Shown here piece after piece: positions 1-6,300 of a DNA stretch of 9,986 bases. Each line of letters opens with the position of its first letter. Positions within the stretch are counted from its first letter, which is position 1. The notes beneath the pieces are model-generated. The model was given only the letters and a program-made list of their open reading frames with translations, searched no databases and was not told the origin of the DNA. The position numbers and the translations under genes are program-made. Source of the DNA: Pseudomonadota bacterium. Its GTDB lineage: Bacteria > Pseudomonadota > Gammaproteobacteria > Xanthomonadales > Rhodanobacteraceae. The stretch is taken from assembly GCA_021798675.1 (NCBI GenBank), contig JAJZGE010000030.1:1-9986 (forward strand). The letters are read 5' to 3'.

Positions 1-333
1 GCCTGGGATGAGGCGCAGTCCCTGCCGCAGCAGTTGGTCCGTCTCTGGCAACAGCTCCTGGGGCTCGATGAGCTCGATCCACAGGCCAACCTGTTCGATC
101 TGGGCGCGCGCTCACTGACCGTGGTGCGTGCGCTGACCGAATTGCGGCGGCGTGGCTTCCGCATGCTGACTGCGGCACAGATCTATGAACATCCCAGCGT
201 CGCCAGGCTGGCCGCCAGCCTGGCTGCGCCTGCCGGTCCGCAGCCTGGCAACAACGGCGAGGCCATGACGCGTGGCAGTCGGCAGCGAGCTGCGTTGAAC
301 CGGTTCGCTTCGCGTCGCGAGGGTGGGTCATGA
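1..333 (+). CDS. C-terminal end of an upstream synthase subunit, finishing in an acyl/peptidyl carrier domain (5' partial)
   Basis: The reading frame is open from base 1 and ends at TGA 331-333, so only the last 110 codons are present. They contain one carrier domain: helix I, then the loop F-D-L-G-A-R-S-L, whose serine (codon 112-114) is the expected 4'-phosphopantetheine attachment site, then a typical C-terminal helix region ending near A-R-L-A-A-S-L. The loop has Ala-Arg where most carriers have Gly-His, Gly-Asp or Phe-Asp. After the carrier comes a Pro/Gly-rich linker and a basic tail (R-G-S-R-Q-R-A-A-L-N-R-F) that could be a docking segment for the next protein. The stop overlaps the start of the megasynthase by 4 bp (ATGA), which ties the two together. 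By analogy with MycA/ItuA, whose first domains are an acyl-AMP ligase and an ACP, the missing part may be a fatty acyl-AMP ligase or another loading module. That is inference; the window shows only the carrier. Confidence 0.85.
   Translation, partial: AWDEAQSLPQQLVRLWQQLLGLDELDPQANLFDLGARSLTVVRALTELRRRGFRMLTAAQIYEHPSVARLAASLAAPAGPQPGNNGEAMTRGSRQRAALNRFASRREGGS
319..323 (+). promoter_or_regulatory. Shine-Dalgarno site of the megasynthase gene
   Basis: GAGGG lies 6 nt upstream of ATG 330, inside the last codons of the preceding gene. Together with the ATGA stop/start overlap it supports 330 as the start and implies translational coupling. Confidence 0.6.
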
Positions 334-3300
334 GCTCGCCATCCGCCGGCGCTGCAGTCACAGGCGTTGCCATCGTCGGTATGTCCGGCCGCTTTCCCGG
401 CGCGGAGTCGGTCGATGCGCTCTGGGCCAACCTGCTGGCCGGGCGCGAGACCATCACGCGCTTCACGCACGAACAGCTCTCGCCGCTGGTGCCGGATGCG
501 CTGCGCAGGCATCCCCGCTACGTGCCTGCGTGCGGGGTAATTGCCCACGCCGACCGCTTCGATGCGGCGTTCTTCGGCATTCCGCCGCGCGAAGCGCTCC
601 TGATGGATCCGCAGCAGCGCGTGTTCCTCGAGTTGTGCTGGAACGCGCTGGAAGATGCCGGCGTCGACCCTGGCCGATTCACCGGAAGCATCGGTGTGTA
701 TGCGGGGACGTCCAACAATGGCTATCGCAGGCTGGTCGAATCGCATGCCGGACTCGTGGCGTCCTCAGGCGAATTCGCCACCATGCTCGCCAACGAAAAG
801 GACTACGTCGCCACGCGGGTGGCCCATCGTCTCGATCTGACCGGGCCTGCGCTCAGCATCCACACGGCCTGTTCGACCTCGCTCGTGGCCGTCGCCCAGG
901 CATGGTATGCGCTGATGAGCTGGCAGTGCGATCTGGCGCTGGCCGGCGGCATCAACATTGTCGTGCCGCAGGAGTCCGGCTATCTGCCAGCCGAGGGCGG
1001 CATGGAGTCGGAGGACGGGCATTGCCGACCCTTCGACCGCGACGCCAGCGGCACCGTGTTCTCCTCGGGTGGCGCGGCGGTCGTGCTGAAGCGCGTGGAG
1101 GATGCGATCGCCGACGGTGACACCATCTATGCGGTGATCCGCGGTGTCGGCGTCAACAACGATGGTGGCGACAAGGCCAGTTTCACGGCGCCGAGTGTTC
1201 GCGGCCAGGCTGAGGCCATCGCCATGGCGCTGTCCAGCGCCGACGTGGAAGCCGCGTCGATCGGTTATGTCGAGGCGCATGGAACCGGCACGCCCCTGGG
1301 CGACCCGATCGAAGTCGCCGCGCTGGACCGCGTCTACCAACAGGGCGCCGCCGCGAGGCAAAGCTGCTGGCTGGGTTCGGCGAAGGGCAATCTGGGCCAC
1401 CTCAATGCGGCCAGCGGGGTCGCCGGGCTGATCAAGGCGGCCTTGTCGCTGCACCACGGGCGGATCCCGCCGACACTGCATTACCGCGCTGCCAACCCGG
1501 AGATCGATTTCGCGCACAGCACCTTCAAGGTGGTCGACCACCTTGTCGACTGGCCTCGGCAGGAGCGTCCGCGGCGGGCTGGCGTGAGCTCGTTCGGCGT
1601 GGGTGGCACCAATGCGCACGTGATTCTCGAGGAAGCGCCTGCGGCGCCGGCACGCGGGCTGGGTCGACGCCTGAGTCTGCTGCCGCTCTCGGCACGTAAC
1701 GGGGCTGCACTGCAATGCCGGGCGGACGGATTGGCTAACGCGCTGGCTTGCGCCGACGCGCCGGCGCTGCCGGATGTGGCCTATACGCTGGCGCTGGGCC
1801 GGCAGCCGATGCCGGTGCGTGGTTTCGTGGTCGCTGGCGACGTGACCCAGGCTCGCGAGCGCCTGGTCCACCTCGCCGCCCACAGCGCGCCGGCGGAGCC
1901 GCCTGCGCTGGTGATGCTGTTCCCCGGGCAGGGCTCGCAGCATGTGGGCATGGCGCGCGAGTTGGTCGAGCACGAGCCGGTGTTCCGCGACACCTTCGAG
2001 CGCTGCTGCGTGTTGGCCAGCGCGGCGCTGGGCGAGGACTTGCGTGCGCTGATCCTGCCGATGCCTGGCGGCGAGGATGCGGCCACGCGGCGGCTGGCCG
2101 AGACGCGCTACACGCAGCCGGCACTGTTCGCGGTCGAGTACGCGCTGGCCGGGTTGTGGTCGGCGTGGGGCCTGCACCCGGCAGCGATGATCGGCCACAG
2201 CATCGGCGAGTACGTGGCGGCCTGCCGGGCCGGCGTGTTTTCGCTGGAGGATGCCGTGGCGCTGGTGGTCGCGCGCGGTGCGGCGATGGCCGCGCAACCA
2301 CCCGGCGCCATGCTGGTGGTGCGTATGAACGCCGATGCGCTTGCCACTCGCTTGCCGGAAGGCGTGGAGATCGCCGGGTACAACGCGCCTGCGCAGACCG
2401 TGCTCAGCGGCACCGACGAAGCGATCGATGCGCTCGCCACCACTCTAGCCCTCGAGGACATCGCCTGCACCCGCTTGCGCGTCAGCCACGCCTTCCACAG
2501 CCATCTGATGGACGGCGCGTTGCCGCTGTTCCGGCGCGCGTTCGAGGGTGTCACCCTGCACCCGCCGCAGCAGCGCTTCTATTCCTGCGTCGGCGGCCTG
2601 CCGATCACGGCGGAGGAAGCCACCACGGTTGACTACTGGTGCCGCCAGTTGCGCGCACCGGTGCGTTTCGCCGACGCCGTGCGCCACGCTCTGGGGCAGG
2701 GGCGCACGCTGCTGTTGGAGGCTGGTCCATCGCAAGTGCTCACCGGCCTGGTGCGCGGCATGCTCGACGGACAGGGGCTGGCCGTGCCCAGTCTGGGACC
2801 GGCCGCCCGCGCCGGCGACGCGCAGGAGCAGCTGCTGCGGGTGCTTGGCGAATGCTGGTGCGCGGGCATGGTGCCGGACTGGGTTGCATTTCACGCCGGC
2901 GCTTCCTGCCGGCGTGTTGCGCTGCCCGGCTATCCTTTCCAGGGCAAGCGCTACTGGGTGGAGCCGGCCGCCGAGGTGGCCGACACCAGGGACATGACCT
3001 CGGTGGAGGCAATCTTGTCCGCGCCATCGACGTACGCAGAGGAACTTGCGAGGCTGCCGTCAGCAATGCCTTCCCCGATCACGGCCGCGCCTCGCTCGGC
3101 ACGACTGGCCGCCGAGCTGCGCGAACTGTTCGGCAACCTCTGCGGCGAGTTGCTGGAGGCCCGGCATGATAGCGACAGCTTTCTCGATCTCGGCTTCGAC
3201 TCGCTGGCGCTGACCCAGGCGGCGCTGGCCGTCGAGCAGCGATATGGACTGAAGCTCAAGTTCCGCCGCCTGATGGAGGATGCGGACAGCATCCAGCGCT

Positions 3301-6300
3301 TGACGGCGATGCTCGACGTCACCCTGCCGCCGGAAGAGGTAGCTCCGGCGGCAGCCGATATCCCGGCTCAGCCCGCCACCGCTCTGGCGCCGGGTGCGAT
3401 CGCGCCGAACGCGCTGGCCCGGCTCATCCAGGGCCAGATGGCGCTGTTGCAGCAGCAGAGCGCGCTGCTGGCGAGCCTGGCCGGCCAGCCGGCGGTCGCG
3501 ATGCCCGCCATGCCTGTCCCGGGCACGGCACCGGTGGCAGCCGAACCCGCTGGCGACGAGGTCGCCCCGGCCAATCTGAAGGAGCGCCCATTCGGCGCGT
3601 CCGCGCGCATCACCACCGAGCGCCGCGGCGAGCTCTCGGCGACGCAGCGGCGCTGGCTGGCTACGTTTACCGAGGCGTACTGCCAGCGCACGGCGCGTTC
3701 GAAGACCTTCGCCCAGCAACACCGCGCGATCATGGCCGACCCGCGCGTGGTGACCGGTTTCAACCCGCTGTGGAAGGAACTGACCTATCCGATCACGGTG
3801 GCGCGATCGAGTGGAGCGCGCCTCTGGGACATCGATGGCAACGAATACATCGACCTGCTGAACGGCTTCGGGGTGAATTTCCTCGGCTACCAGCCGGCGT
3901 TCATCACCGCCGCGCTGCATGCGCAGATCGACACAGGCATGGAAATCGGGCCGCAGCATCCGCTGACCGCCGAGGTGGCCCAGCAGATCAGCGACATGAC
4001 CGGCATGCAGCGCGTGGCGTTCTGCAATACCGGATCCGAGGCGGTGATGGGGGCGATGCGCGTCGCCCGCACCGTCACCGGGCGCAAGACCATCGTGGTG
4101 TTCCGCGATTCCTACCACGGCATCTTCGATGAAGTGATCGTGCGCGGCACCCGCATGCTGAGATCCATCGCGGCGGCGCCCGGCATTCTCGCGAATGCGG
4201 TGGAAAACGTCCTCGTGCTGGACTACGGCAGCGAGGATTCATTGCGCATCATCCGCGAGCGCACGCACGAGCTGGCTGCCGTGCTGGTCGAGCCGGTGCA
4301 GAGCCGCCACCCGACGCTGTTGCCGACGGCCTTTGTGAAGGCGCTGCGGGAAATCTGCACCGTCGGCGGCTGTGCCCTGATCTTCGACGAGGTGATCACC
4401 GGATTCCGCATGGCCCCGGGTGGCGCGCAGGAGTATTACGGGGTCCGCGCCGATATCGCCACCTACGGCAAAATCATCGGCGGCGGGTTGCCGTTCGCCG
4501 CCATCGCCGGCAGCGCGCGCTGGATGGATGCGCTCGATGGCGGCTACTGGCAGTTCGGTGACGACAGCTGCCCCGAGGCCGGCGTCACTTATTTCGCCGG
4601 CACCTTCGTGCGCCATCCGCTGGCGCTGGCCGCGGCCTTGGCCGCGCTGCAATGGATCAGCGCGCAGGGGCCGCAGTTGCAGACGAGCCTCAACGCGCGC
4701 ACCCAGGCGATGGTCGCGCGGCTCAATGCGCTGTTCGCCGAGCGCCGAGCGCCGGTGACCGCGGTGGGCTACAGCTCGCTGTGGAAGCTGCGCGTGGACG
4801 AGGACCAGCCCTGCGCCAGCCTGCTCTGGTACCGCCTGCGCCATGCCGGCCTGCACCTGTTCGAGCAGTTCAACTGTTTTCTCTCCGTCGCACATGGCGA
4901 GGCCGAGGTAGCGCAGATAGTCGCCGCAGTCAGCGTGGCGGTGGACGAGCTGCTCGCGGCGGGTGTGCTGACGCCCCGGGCGAAGACCGATAACCCGCCG
5001 CCCGGGCCTGACGGGATGTGTTCCGGTGGGGATCTGCCGGCCAAGGTGCCGTTGACCGACGCTCAGATGGAGCGCTGGCTGGGTGCGCACTACAACGACA
5101 CGATCGCCACCGCATTCAACGAATCGATGTGCATCGAGTTTGATGGTGCGCTGGATGCGGACGCCTTTGGGCGTGCCTTCGAGTCAGTCGTACAGCGGCA
5201 TGACGCGCTGGCTATGAGGTTTGCGGAGGATGGCAGCGGTCAGATCTGGGAGCCGCCCAGCCTGATCAGGCTGGAGCAGCACGACCTATCAGGCAAACCC
5301 GACGCCGAGACGGCGTTCCAGGACTATGCGCGCGCGCAGGCAGGGCAGGCGTTCGATCTCGCCAGGCCGCCGCTGATGCGCGCCTTTCTGGTGACGCTTT
5401 CGCGCCAGCGCACAATGTTTCTCGTGATCGCGCACCACATCATCATGGATGGCTGGAGCTGGCGCGTATTCAGCGACGAGCTGGCGATCAGCTACAGCGC
5501 GATCCGCGCGGGGAAGGTGCCGCAGCTTCCCCAAGCCGGCTCCTGGCGCCGTTTCGCATTGCTGGAAAGGCGGCGGCGGGATGGCGCGGAGGGCAAGGCG
5601 TCGCTGGCGTGGTGGCTGGCAGGCTATCGCGACCTGCCCGAGGCGCTGCGGCTACCGACGGATCTCCCGCGCGACAACGTCGTCAGCTTCGATGGCGACA
5701 GCGTGGAGCTGTCGTTCGATGCGGCGCTGGTCCGTGCGCTGGGCGCCGCCGCGCGTGCGCGGCATGCCACGCTCTTCGCATTTCTGCTGACCGGGTTCTA
5801 CCTGTTGTTGCACCGCCTCACCGGACAGGACGACCTGGTGTGTGGCGTGCCTTTCGCCGGACAGGCGGTGAGCGACGACCGGCATAGCGTCGGGGATAGC
5901 GACAACACCCTGCCGCTGCGCATGCACATCGATCTGGACGATACGTTTGAGACGCTGCTGCAGCGGGTCCGGGCGGGCCTGCTCGATGCGAGCGAACATC
6001 AGCACGTCTCGATCGGGCGCATCATCGGCGCGCGGAAGGTGCCGCGTGACATGAGCCGCCTCCCGCTGGCTGATGTCTTCTTCAACCTCAACCCGACATC
6101 GTCGAGGGCTGCTGCCTACACGGGCCTGGAGCACCGTCATCGCGACATGCCCAAGACCCATACGAATTGGGATCTTGCTTTCCATTTCACCGAGCGTGAA
6201 GGTCGCCTCGACCTGCTATTGCACTACAACACCCGCCTGTTTACCGGCGATACCGTGCGGCGCTGGGCATCTCATTTGCGGACGCTGCTGGGTCAGGCCG

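Noticed and set aside
323..1120. 265-codon plus-strand frame near the megasynthase start
   Set aside because: It overlaps the KS in another frame, has no domain motifs and is Arg/Cys-rich. The 330 frame contains the KS catalytic residues.
765..2297. Long open frame of 510 codons on the minus strand
   Set aside because: It lies antisense to the KS/AT coding sequence with invariant motifs. Its translation is rich in Arg, Gly and Ala with no recognisable domain, as expected for shadow frames in GC-rich DNA.
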